A DNA stretch of 23,876 bases from positions 13,307 through 37,182 of the forward strand of contig DGIT01000143.1 in the NCBI GenBank assembly GCA_002386465.1, written 5' to 3'. A program made the position numbers and the translations under genes. A model generated the notes under the pieces. It did not search any database, was not told the origin of the DNA, and worked only from the letters and a program-made list of their open reading frames with translations. Every line of letters begins with the position of its first letter. The first letter of the stretch is position 1. This DNA comes from Burkholderiales bacterium UBA4615. GTDB taxonomy: Bacteria; Pseudomonadota; Gammaproteobacteria; Burkholderiales; Burkholderiaceae_E. Shown in pieces: positions 1-7,820 of this stretch.

Positions 1-856
1 TGAGCCGATGCGCCCAAAGCGTGTAGACGAACCCGCCTACCCCGACCACAGCGGATACTGCGGCAGCCTTCCACAAGGGCAAATCGAACTGGTGATGCAG
101 GGCCATTGGAACAAATGAGAGCGCCCCATGCATGAGCAGGGCCTCGATCATCACTGACAGCAAAATGACCCGGGACCAGGCGGGTCGCGCAATCACCAGG
201 TACTGACGCAGGACCGCAAGAGGCCGACTGTCTTCGGCGGACAGAGAGGCCACCTCAGGCAATCTGGCCGCCGCGCTGGCGCGCATGAGGATGCCCGCGC
301 CCGCAAACAACACCGCCAGCACAATAAACGCCCAGCGCCAGCCGACCGTGTCGACGCAGATCCCACCAATCAGCTGGCCGCAGATCACGCCCATAATGCC
401 GCCGCTCATGATGCGTGCCAACACAGATTGGCGTGAGGCATACGGCACCTGATCGCCAATCCAGGCGAAGGCTACCGGGATGATCGCGCCTCCCATTCCA
501 CCGGCGATCACACGTGCGGCCACCAGCGCATTCAGAGTGGGGGCTAGTGCACAGGCGATTGAAGCTGCAGCCGCGCACATCATGGCCGTGGTGATCACGC
601 GAAATTTGCCCAGCCGATCGCCCAGTGGCCCAATCACGACCTGCAGCAAGCCATAGGCAATCGCGAATCCGGTGTTGACCGCTGCGCAAGCGGCCACCGT
701 GCTGTCGAACTCATCTACCAGGCGCGGCAGCATCGCGTCGCACACCCGCATGGCCGCGCTACTGGCGAAGGCACCCAAAGCGAGTAATCCGACAACGCCT
801 CGCAGGGCGCGCTCATCCAGGGCGCTTCGCCCATGCGATCCGTTCGGTGCCAACAC
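1..856 (-). CDS. MFS transporter, partial (C-terminus beyond left edge)
   Basis: A major facilitator superfamily permease of the inner membrane; substrate unknown. The frame is open from the left edge to about 856, giving roughly 285 residues, the N-terminal two thirds of a normal 400-residue MFS protein. The translation shows alternating hydrophobic segments. The loop between helices 2 and 3 carries the MFS signature GPLGDRLGKF, and a WRWAF stretch marks the end of the sixth helix. The start is uncertain: I chose GTG at 856, with TTG at 853 equally possible, because the frame has no ATG before the first helix and a CAGG lies about 10 nt upstream. An in-frame stop lies about 75 nt further upstream. 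It is divergent from the acetamidase gene, so the two could share a control region and perhaps a substrate; that link is inference. Confidence 0.8.
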   Translation of the reverse strand, partial: MLAPNGSHGRSALDERALRGVVGLLALGAFASSAAMRVCDAMLPRLVDEFDSTVAACAAVNTGFAIAYGLLQVVIGPLGDRLGKFRVITTAMMCAAAASIACALAPTLNALVAARVIAGGMGGAIIPVAFAWIGDQVPYASRQSVLARIMSGGIMGVICGQLIGGICVDTVGWRWAFIVLAVLFAGAGILMRASAAARLPEVASLSAEDSRPLAVLRQYLVIARPAWSRVILLSVMIEALLMHGALSFVPMALHHQFDLPLWKAAAVSAVVGVGGFVYTLWAHRL

Positions 857-941
857 GCGGTCAAACCTGAAATACAAGGCCTTGCATTGTGCCTGAGCAG
901 CTTTTGCGCACCGAAGCGCCCGATTCGATTATCTTCAGTGG
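857..941. promoter_or_regulatory. divergent intergenic region, possible promoter for the acetamidase gene
   Basis: This 85-nt gap separates the divergent MFS and acetamidase genes. On the + strand TTGCGC (904-909) and GATTAT (927-932) are 17 nt apart, which resembles a weak sigma-70 promoter. It would start transcription only a few bases before the ATG at 942, giving a nearly leaderless message; no strong Shine-Dalgarno is visible. The match is poor (3/6 and 4/6 consensus bases). Confidence 0.2.
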
Positions 942-2051
942 ATGAAATCCATCCGCATTGATCGAACCCGCCGCCTGCGCGACGAGCCCGGCACAGGACA
1001 CAACCGCTGGCATCCGGACATTGCGCCGATCATCGAGGTGGCGCCTGGAGAAGACCTGCTGCTTGAGACCCGTGACGCATCGGACGGCCAGGTGAAGCCA
1101 GGCATGTCGTTTGACGACCTCGCCCGCCATGACAAGAAGGCCGGACACCCACTCACCGGGCCGGTGTATGTGCAAGGAGCTCAGCCCGGTGACCTGCTGG
1201 AGGTGGAGTTCGTGGAGCTGACCGCACAGCCGCACGGCTGGACGGTGATTCGACCAGGCGCCGGGTTTCTTCGCGATCATTTCGATGCCCGTTTCTTAGC
1301 CCATTGGGATATCAATGCCGGATTTGCGCGATCGGCGCAGATTCCCGGGGTGCGGATCCCGGAGGGTATCTTCATGGGCACAGCTGGCGTTGCACCGTCT
1401 CATGAACAACTGGCGCAGTGGACCGCGCGCGAGGCCGATCTGGTACGACGTGGTGGGATCGCTTTGCTGCCGGATGCCCAGGATGCCGTACCCGCTGTAG
1501 AGCCGATCGCCAGCAGCGGGTTGCGCACTATGCCGCCGCGCGAAAATGGTGGCAATGCGGACATTCGCCAGCTGACCCGGGGCGCTCGCCTGCAGCTGCG
1601 CGTCAATGTGCCCGGGGCGCTGTTCTCACTCGGAGACGCCCATTACGCGCAGGGCGACTCCGAATGCTGCATCACCGCGATTGAGATGGGCGCCAGTGCC
1701 GTGGTCCGATTCAAGCTGCTGTCCGGTGAAGCGGATCGACGTCGGATGCGTTTTCCGCGCTTCTCGCATCCTGGCTATTTCATGGATCCGCGTTGGGCTG
1801 CGCCACACAACTTCATTGCCACCACGGGCTTGCCGATTCGTGAAGACGGCACCCAGGAATGCGAGGACCTGACACTGGCTGCACGCAATGCACTGCTCGA
1901 GATGATCGCGCTGCTGGGTGAGCGCGGCTTCAGCCGTGAGCAGGCCTATGTGATCTGCTCGCTGGCAGTCGATTTGCGCATCAGCAATGCGGTCGATCTG
2001 CCAAATGTCTGCGTCAGTGCGCTGCTGCCTGAGGCGATCTTCGAGGCTTGA
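942..2051 (+). CDS. acetamidase/formamidase family protein
   Basis: A cytoplasmic amidohydrolase of the FmdA/AmdA family, which releases ammonia from short amides such as formamide or acetamide. At 369 residues it is close to the usual length. Family hallmarks are visible: HNRWHPDIAPIIEVAPGE near the N-terminus, a GPVYVQGAQPGD block around residue 75, and FSLGDAHYAQGDSE in the second half, where the acidic and His residues lie in the conserved active-site region. The start at 942 is the first ATG and gives the expected N-terminus. It is divergent from the MFS transporter to the left and convergent with the MFS transporter to the right, so it is probably monocistronic. The true substrate cannot be told from sequence; many family members have no tested activity. 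Confidence 0.9.
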   Translation: MKSIRIDRTRRLRDEPGTGHNRWHPDIAPIIEVAPGEDLLLETRDASDGQVKPGMSFDDLARHDKKAGHPLTGPVYVQGAQPGDLLEVEFVELTAQPHGWTVIRPGAGFLRDHFDARFLAHWDINAGFARSAQIPGVRIPEGIFMGTAGVAPSHEQLAQWTAREADLVRRGGIALLPDAQDAVPAVEPIASSGLRTMPPRENGGNADIRQLTRGARLQLRVNVPGALFSLGDAHYAQGDSECCITAIEMGASAVVRFKLLSGEADRRRMRFPRFSHPGYFMDPRWAAPHNFIATTGLPIREDGTQECEDLTLAARNALLEMIALLGERGFSREQAYVICSLAVDLRISNAVDLPNVCVSALLPEAIFEA

Positions 2052-2071
2052 GCAGATCGGCGGTTTTCCCA

Positions 2072-2091
2072 CAGCAGGCTAAGCCCTGCTG
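2072..2091. terminator. hairpin between convergent genes, possible weak terminator
   Basis: CAGCAGG (2072-2078) and CCTGCTG (2085-2091) form a perfect 7-bp stem with a 6-nt loop in the 56-nt gap between the acetamidase and MFS stops. Neither side has a proper U-tract, so intrinsic termination is uncertain. Its place between two convergent stop codons is the main support. Confidence 0.35.
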
Positions 2092-2107
2092 AACCTGAGC
2101 GTGGTGT

Positions 2108-3328
2108 TCAGCCGTGGCTGCCCGAGCGTAGCTTGAGGATCGAGTGCGTGGCCAGGGACAGACTGCTCATGGTGAGTACACCCAGGATGGGCAAAAGAAT
2201 TGCCCCGCGCACACCGGCCAGGCCCACCACCTGCCCTGCAATCAGCGCGCCCAGTGGCCCGCCACCGGTCGTGGCCAGCGTGTAGGCCGCCATCACGCGC
2301 GCCTGATGCGATGGCGGCGATTGCTCCTGCATGATCGTTCGGCTCATGGTCATGGCCATGCCACCGCTCATGCCCCAGAAAAAGATGCAGAGGTAGTAGC
2401 ACCAGGCGGGCGGGCCTAGAGCAATGGGCGCCAAGGCCAGACAGCCCGTGAGCTGCGACAGCAGCAAGGCCCGCCCAGGTCTGCGGGAGCCGCCGCGTCG
2501 CATCAGGCCAAAGACGCTCAGCAAGGTGCCCAGCGCAAACACCACATAGGCGAGTGAAATATCCTGAGCGCTGCCTGAGTACAGATCGCGCACGGCGAGC
2601 GGCATGATCACCAGGAACATCCCGCCAAAGAAAATGCCCATGCCCAGGGTCACGAGGTACGTGGCTCGCAGCACCGGCGTGGAGGCAATCAGCGACAGCC
2701 CTGCCCCCAGTTCGACCCACAGGCTGCTGCGGGGCTTTTCCGGCGCATCGGCCGTGCGCCCCCGCCCGCGGGGCAGTTGGGCAGCGACCCACACGCCGAT
2801 GGCGGCCACCGCCGCCTGCACCAGCAAGACACCAACCACGCCCCATTGCGCTGCACGACCGGCCAAGGCCTGGCCGGCCATTTGCGTGGCAAATTGGGTT
2901 CCGATGGCCAGGGTCACCATGCGTTGCACGTTCACCCCCGCCACGCGCTTGAGCAGACCGTCACGGGCAGGCAGCGAAAATGCGCCCACCATGCCCCAGG
3001 CGAAGGCATACGCCAGCACGGCCCATTCGCTGGAATGCCCTCGCCAGATCAGCCACGCCAGTACCAGCGGCATGAGCACGGCACCCGCCTGCAATTGCAT
3101 CAGCCAACGTCGGGCATCTACCCGATCTGCCATCCAGCCACCGACCAGCAGAAACAGCATCAGCGGCAGCTGGCCAACCATTTGCGTGAGGCCGAAGCGG
3201 CTTGCCGACTGGTTCAGCTCAATTGCCATCAGATAGGGCAAGAGCACCATCTGGATGCCATTGGGCACCATGTAGGTGGCGACGCTGGCAAGAAACCATC
3301 GGGCCGGTGCGGCAAGGGCAAAGGTCAA
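2108..3328 (-). CDS. MFS transporter (EntS/MFS_3-like)
   Basis: An inner-membrane permease with about 12 predicted membrane segments, from FLASVATYMVPNGIQMVL to the final hydrophobic run near the C-terminus. The cytoplasmic loop after helix 2 reads GGWMADRVDARRW, an MFS motif A variant. Its overall look is that of the drug or siderophore exporter branch (EntS-like). The start is uncertain. The frame stays open to an ATG at 3583, but that would run into the helicase coding region and add an Arg/Gly/Ser-rich, non-membrane tail. I chose TTG at 3328 (406 residues), which begins just before the first helix; the next ATG, 3271, would cut that helix. No good ribosome site precedes any choice. The gene is divergent from the helicase. 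Substrate unknown. Confidence 0.75.
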   Translation of the reverse strand: MTFALAAPARWFLASVATYMVPNGIQMVLLPYLMAIELNQSASRFGLTQMVGQLPLMLFLLVGGWMADRVDARRWLMQLQAGAVLMPLVLAWLIWRGHSSEWAVLAYAFAWGMVGAFSLPARDGLLKRVAGVNVQRMVTLAIGTQFATQMAGQALAGRAAQWGVVGVLLVQAAVAAIGVWVAAQLPRGRGRTADAPEKPRSSLWVELGAGLSLIASTPVLRATYLVTLGMGIFFGGMFLVIMPLAVRDLYSGSAQDISLAYVVFALGTLLSVFGLMRRGGSRRPGRALLLSQLTGCLALAPIALGPPAWCYYLCIFFWGMSGGMAMTMSRTIMQEQSPPSHQARVMAAYTLATTGGGPLGALIAGQVVGLAGVRGAILLPILGVLTMSSLSLATHSILKLRSGSHG

Positions 3329-3437
3329 GGTACAGGGTCTGAAAAGTGCGGCAAGAGGCTGAAGCTTAACGGGCTGCGCCCCTGCGGTCGAACCCAGCGC
3401 CAAGCGCAGCGGCCGCGATCGCCTGTAGCATCTCGGG

Positions 3438-5330
3438 ATGTCCGCCTCCCGCCCCGAACCGACGCCTCGTGCGCCCAAGCCCCCTCGCCCTGCTTCAGGC
3501 CCGCCGAGCAATACAGCTGAACCGCACGCTCCCGTGCCTTTTAGCTCGCTCGGGCTTCCGAACCCGTTGCTTGAAGCTCTCAACGACGTGGGCTATGAGA
3601 CCGCCTCACCCATCCAGGCACAGACCATCCCGCTCCTGATGTCCGGGTGCGATCTGCTCGGTCAGGCGCAAACCGGAACCGGCAAAACAGCGGCTTTTGC
3701 ATTACCGATCCTGGCACGGCTCACGCCTGCAGCAGGCGCGCCTCAGGCCTTGATCCTCGTTCCGACACGCGAACTTGCGATACAGGTGGCGGAGGCGTTT
3801 CAACGCTACGCAGGCCACCTCCCAGGTTTTCATGTGCTGCCGATTTATGGCGGCCAGGGCTACGGCACGCAGTTGGCGGCTCTGCGCCGCGGCGTCCATG
3901 TCATTGTCGGAACGCCGGGTCGTGTCATCGACCACCTTGAGCGACGCACGCTCGACCTCGCCTCGGTGAATACCCTGGTGCTCGATGAAGCCGACGAAAT
4001 GTTGCGCATGGGCTTCGTCGAAGAAGTCGAGCGCATCCTGCGCGACACACCGGCGACCCGCCAGACGGCACTCTTTTCGGCCACCATGCCAGCCGCGATT
4101 CGCCGGATCGCACAGACCCATCTGCGCCAGCCTGCAGAAGTGACGGTGGCTGCCCGCACCACGACGGCCGCCGGCATTCGCCAGCGCTACTGGCTGGTGA
4201 GTGGCATGCATAAATTCGATGCCCTGGTGCGCATCCTGGAGGGGGAGCCCTTCGATGCCATGATCGTCTTTTCGCGGACCAAACTGGGGGCCGACGACAT
4301 CACCATGAAGCTCGTGGCCCGTGGCTTTTCCGCGGCAGCCATTCATGGCGACATGCAGCAGGCCCAGCGCGAACGCACGGTGGGGCAGCTGAAGGCCGGC
4401 GCGATTGACATCCTGGTGGCGACCGATGTGGCTGCACGCGGCCTGGACGTAGAACGCATCAGCCACGTGCTGAATTACGATGTGCCGTCCGACCCCGAGA
4501 GCTATACCCACCGCATCGGACGCACCGGCCGCGCTGGACGCAGCGGACAGGCCATCCTGTTCATCACGCCCCGCGAACGGGGCCTGCTCAAGGCCATCGA
4601 ACGCGCGACGCGCCAGCCGATCGCACTCATGCAATTGCCCACGCTGCGTGAAGTCAACGATGCACGCATTGCACGATTCAAGGCCAAGATTGCCGAAACG
4701 CTCGAAGCCGGGGGACTGGAATCCTTGTCGGCAGTGATTGCCGAATATGAGCGTGAGACCAATGTGCCGGTGCTTGAGATTGCTGCGGCGCTCGCACGCA
4801 TGGCACGCGACGGCGAACCGCTTGTGATTGAAAAGCCCTTGCGCGACCGGGGGCCCCGCCAATCGGAGGCGGAAGGCGAGAACCTACCGACCGAGAGCGT
4901 GCCGTCGCCCGATGTGACGGCAGGGGCGCACACCCAGATCCTGTCCACCGGTCAAACAGCGCCGGCCACCCTATCGGATGCAGCACAGCGCGCGCCCGCA
5001 CGGTCGGCATCGCCTGCCCCGAGAATGGATTCTGCACGAGGCAGTGGTGTGAACTATCGCGTCGAAGTGGGGGCGCGTCACGGCGTGAAGGCCGGCAATC
5101 TGGTCGGTGCCATTGCCAATGAGGCGGGCCTGCAGGCGCATCTGATCGGGCGCATCGAAATCCTGCCCGAACACAGTCTGGTCGAGTTGCCGCCTGGTTT
5201 GCCCACACGAGTCCTGCAGCATCTACAAACTGTACGTGTGGCCGGGCGCCCGTTACGCATCCGGCCCGATGAAGTCGCGCAAGCCCGTCCGTGGCAAGCG
5301 CGCAAGCCTAAGCCACGCCCCAAAAACTGA
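3438..5330 (+). CDS. DEAD-box ATP-dependent RNA helicase (CsdA/DeaD-like)
   Basis: A cytoplasmic RNA helicase that unwinds structured RNA in ribosome assembly, mRNA decay or cold adaptation. All core motifs are visible: Q motif around GYETASPIQ (residues 52-60), motif I AQTGTGKT (77-84), PTRELA (Ia), TPGR (Ib), DEAD (183-186), SAT (214-216), IVFSRT (IV), ATDVAARGLDV (V) and HRIGRTGRAGR (VI). After a poorly conserved Ser/Pro/Ala/Glu-rich linker of about 90 residues comes a C-terminal fold starting near residue 538 (VNYRVEVGARHGV) that matches the DbpA/CsdA RNA-binding domain, followed by a Lys/Arg/Pro-rich tail. At 630 residues it has CsdA-like length. The N-terminal 30 residues are Pro-rich and probably disordered. 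The first ATG is used; the ribosome site is weak. An assignment to deaD/csdA specifically rather than dbpA is inference. Confidence 0.93.
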   Translation: MSASRPEPTPRAPKPPRPASGPPSNTAEPHAPVPFSSLGLPNPLLEALNDVGYETASPIQAQTIPLLMSGCDLLGQAQTGTGKTAAFALPILARLTPAAGAPQALILVPTRELAIQVAEAFQRYAGHLPGFHVLPIYGGQGYGTQLAALRRGVHVIVGTPGRVIDHLERRTLDLASVNTLVLDEADEMLRMGFVEEVERILRDTPATRQTALFSATMPAAIRRIAQTHLRQPAEVTVAARTTTAAGIRQRYWLVSGMHKFDALVRILEGEPFDAMIVFSRTKLGADDITMKLVARGFSAAAIHGDMQQAQRERTVGQLKAGAIDILVATDVAARGLDVERISHVLNYDVPSDPESYTHRIGRTGRAGRSGQAILFITPRERGLLKAIERATRQPIALMQLPTLREVNDARIARFKAKIAETLEAGGLESLSAVIAEYERETNVPVLEIAAALARMARDGEPLVIEKPLRDRGPRQSEAEGENLPTESVPSPDVTAGAHTQILSTGQTAPATLSDAAQRAPARSASPAPRMDSARGSGVNYRVEVGARHGVKAGNLVGAIANEAGLQAHLIGRIEILPEHSLVELPPGLPTRVLQHLQTVRVAGRPLRIRPDEVAQARPWQARKPKPRPKN

Positions 5331-5365
5331 GCGGCCAGACTCACGCTTTCACAGGAGCACGCTGC

Positions 5366-6562
5366 ATGGACGCACTGCAGGGACTCAAGGTCCTTGAGCT
5401 CGGTCAACTGATTGCAGGTCCTTTTGCCGGAAAAACGCTGGCCGATTTTGGTGCCGATGTCATCAAGATCGAACCGAGTGATGGCGGCGACCCGCTGCGC
5501 ACCTGGCGTTTGCTGCGCGAAGGCACTTCGGTCTGGTGGGAGGTGCAGTCTCGCAACAAGCGATCGGTCGCAATGGATCTGCGCCAGCCTGAAGCGCAGG
5601 AAGCTGTGCGAAAGCTCGCGGCCGAGGCCGATGTGCTGATTGAGAACTTCAAACCGGGTACCCTCGAAGCCTGGGGCCTAGGATGGGACGTGCTGCATGC
5701 GCTGAACCCGCGACTGATCATGTTGCGTATCTCGGGGTTCGGACAAACCGGTCCGTACCGCAATAAACCTGGGTTTGGTGTACTGGGCGAAGCGATGGGC
5801 GGGCTGCGCCACCTCACTGCAGAGCCTGATCGCGTGCCGGTGCGGGTCGGCGTGTCCATCGGCGATACGCTGGCCGCGCTGCATGGTGTGATCGGCGTGC
5901 TGACCGCGCTGCGCCACCGTGAGGTCAATGGCGGCCTGGGTCAGATGATTGATGTGGCGCTCTATGAAAGCGTCTTCAATGTCATGGAGAGCCTGCTGCC
6001 CGAATACGACGCCTTTGGAGCTGTACGAGGCGCTGCAGGCAGCGCGCTGCCAGGCATTGCCCCAAGTAATGCGTATCGCTGCGCACAGGGCGCTTATGTG
6101 CTGGTGGCCGGTAACGGAGACAGTATCTTTCGCCGACTCATGACCGCTATCGGGCGCGCTGACCTGGCTGCCGACCCGGCTCTGGCGCGAAACGACGGGC
6201 GTGTTGCACGGGTCGGTGAAATCGATGCGGCCATCGAATCATGGACATCGGCGCGCAGCATCGATGAAGTCATTCGGGTGCTTGAAGCGGCCGGAGTTCC
6301 CGTCGGGCGGATCTACACCGTGGCAGATATTGCGAACGACCCTCAGTATCTGGCGCGCGACATGATCGTGCAGACTCAGGATGCGCACGGCCGGGCGCTC
6401 AAGGTGCCAGGCATTGTGCCCAAGCTTGCTGACACCCCTGGACGCATGAGAACCCCTGCTCCACTGCTGGGCCAACACACCGAGAGCGTGTTGCGCAGCA
6501 GCGGCTGGCCTTTACAAGGACCGACCGCACCGGACCGATCAGGCCTGGCGTCGACCGACTGA
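5366..6562 (+). CDS. CaiB/BaiF (class III) CoA-transferase
   Basis: A family III CoA-transferase, which moves CoA between carboxylic acids through a mixed anhydride and thioester on an active-site aspartate. At 398 residues it is full length. The N-terminus LKVLELGQLIAGPFAGKTLADFGADVIKIEP is the typical CoA-binding Rossmann start, FGQTGPY (125-131) is the usual loop, and the catalytic aspartate is Asp167 in VSIGDTLAALHG. AGGAG at 5353-5357 precedes the ATG at 5366 by 8 nt, supporting this start. It lies 35 nt after the helicase but is unlikely to be functionally tied to it. The enoyl-CoA hydratase converging from the right suggests a shared acyl-CoA degradation role, a common pairing in Burkholderiales. 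The substrate cannot be predicted. Confidence 0.92.
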   Translation: MDALQGLKVLELGQLIAGPFAGKTLADFGADVIKIEPSDGGDPLRTWRLLREGTSVWWEVQSRNKRSVAMDLRQPEAQEAVRKLAAEADVLIENFKPGTLEAWGLGWDVLHALNPRLIMLRISGFGQTGPYRNKPGFGVLGEAMGGLRHLTAEPDRVPVRVGVSIGDTLAALHGVIGVLTALRHREVNGGLGQMIDVALYESVFNVMESLLPEYDAFGAVRGAAGSALPGIAPSNAYRCAQGAYVLVAGNGDSIFRRLMTAIGRADLAADPALARNDGRVARVGEIDAAIESWTSARSIDEVIRVLEAAGVPVGRIYTVADIANDPQYLARDMIVQTQDAHGRALKVPGIVPKLADTPGRMRTPAPLLGQHTESVLRSSGWPLQGPTAPDRSGLASTD

Positions 6563-6575
6563 GTCAGCCGGCGGC

Positions 6576-7373
6576 TCAGGGCTTGCGGCTGCGCGTATTG
6601 AAGCGCTCGATGCTTTCAATGAAGGCGTCACTGCGAACGGCCAGTTGCTGCGTCCGGTTTTCAAGCTGAAGCGCCGACTCCAGGCTTGGCGCATCGACGT
6701 TCAGATCAAGCACCTCCTTGGTCATGCGCAAGCCGAACGGGCTCTTCTCGAGCATGACACGGGCCACCTCGATCGCCGCAGCCACGCTCTGCCCGTCGGG
6801 CACCAAGCGCGACACCAGAGCAATCCGTTCGGCCTCCACGGCACCCACCTCGCGCCCGGTGAACAGAATCTCTGCAGCACGGGACACTCCGATCAGTCGG
6901 GGCAACAGGTACGTGCTGCCAATTTCCCCTGCGGACAGACCGATATTGATGAACGACGCAACAAATCGCGCGCTTTGTGCAGCGATCCGGATGTCGGCTG
7001 CCAGCGAGAAGCAAAACCCGCCTCCTGCCGCCACGCCGTTGACGGCTGCAATGACCGGCTGCGGAATGCGACGCAGACCTGAGACCAGGCGCGCAAGGCG
7101 CTGTTGCGTACTCATCGCGGTTTCGACACTCGGTCGCACGCCGCCATGGCGTTCACGCGCCTCTTTCAGATCAGTGCCCGAACAGAACCCCGGCCCCGCC
7201 CCCGTCAGGATCAGCACGCGTGCCGGATGCTGTTCCAGAAGGCGGAGCACGTCGCCGAATTCCTCCAGCAATTTCACGCTGATGGCGTTCAGACGCTCCG
7301 GCCGATTCAAGGTGAGCAACGCAATACCTGGCTCAGGTTCAGTCAGCAACAGGGTCTCGAATGGGTGTTGCAT
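6576..7373 (-). CDS. enoyl-CoA hydratase/isomerase family protein
   Basis: A crotonase-fold enzyme acting on acyl-CoA esters in the cytoplasm, 265 residues, normal length. Oxyanion-hole segments are CSGTDL (64-69) and GVAAGGG (113-119). By alignment from memory with mitochondrial enoyl-CoA hydratase, the second catalytic glutamate is kept (Glu168 in AAEILFTG), but the first falls on Ile142 or Asn143 in FINIGLSAGEIG, with a Glu displaced to residue 150. This pattern occurs in several Mycobacterium EchA-like relatives, so hydratase activity should not be assumed. GGAG lies about 10 nt before the ATG. The decayed Bug gene ends 5 nt upstream, so the two were probably co-transcribed before the Bug gene was lost. 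It converges with the CoA-transferase 13 nt away. Confidence 0.9.
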   Translation of the reverse strand: MQHPFETLLLTEPEPGIALLTLNRPERLNAISVKLLEEFGDVLRLLEQHPARVLILTGAGPGFCSGTDLKEARERHGGVRPSVETAMSTQQRLARLVSGLRRIPQPVIAAVNGVAAGGGFCFSLAADIRIAAQSARFVASFINIGLSAGEIGSTYLLPRLIGVSRAAEILFTGREVGAVEAERIALVSRLVPDGQSVAAAIEVARVMLEKSPFGLRMTKEVLDLNVDAPSLESALQLENRTQQLAVRSDAFIESIERFNTRSRKP

Positions 7374-7378
7374 GGTGG

Positions 7379-7820
7379 TTACTCCAGTTCGACGCCGGCC
7401 GCCTTCATGGACGCAGTGAAGGCGACGATGGCCTTGTTCTGATAATCGCGCAGTTTGGCAGGGGTTGAGGTCTGGGCTTCCTGCCCGAGACCCAGCAGCT
7501 TTTGCTTCATCTCAGGCGCTTCAATGACTGCCCGGATTTCGCGGTTCAACATGTCGATGGTCGCCGCAGGCGTGCGCGCTGGCGCATAAAATGAATAAAA
7601 GCCCTCACTGGCAAGCCTGGGGTAACCCAGGTCAGCAACCGTGGGCAAATCGGGCGCAGCGCCGGAGCGCCTGGGTGAGGATACGGCCAGGATATTGACC
7701 TTGCCCGAGCGATGGTGATGCCCACTGCGGCCGTTCCGAAGTTGGCAAGCTTCGGAACGGCTTTGAACCACGCGGTGTAGTCGATCACTGGAGCATGCCG
7801 ATTCGCACGTCGTCTCGCGA
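7379..7820 (-). pseudogene. Bug-family (TctC-like) solute-binding protein remnant
   Basis: Bug proteins are periplasmic binding proteins of tripartite tricarboxylate transporters, usually about 320 residues with a signal peptide. Only two pieces remain. One frame reads VIDYTAWFKAVPKLANFGTA (7723-7785), typical of the Bug mid-region. Just after AVG the homology jumps to another frame reading HRSGKVNILAVSS and on to a normal Bug C-terminus ending MKAAGVELE at 7382. Intact homologues have about 45-50 residues between these blocks, so an internal deletion with a frameshift joined them. The signal peptide and N-terminal half are missing. The remnant begins at, or overlaps, the last codons of glgP; its left-hand limit near 7820 is approximate. 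No intact start or frame exists, so it should not be functional. Confidence 0.8.

Noticed and set aside
255..689. A 144-codon minus-strand frame in the left-edge MFS region
   Set aside because: It is out of frame with the MFS protein, whose frame is open over 1-856 and shows motif A and membrane helices.
3329..3583. The N-terminal extension of the second MFS transporter up to an ATG at 3583
   Set aside because: It would overlap 146 nt of the helicase gene antisense and encodes a Gly/Arg/Ser-rich stretch without family resemblance. A start close to the first helix is more likely.
3702..4862. A 386-codon minus-strand frame opposite the helicase
   Set aside because: It is a shadow of the helicase gene, which has all DEAD-box motifs on the + strand.
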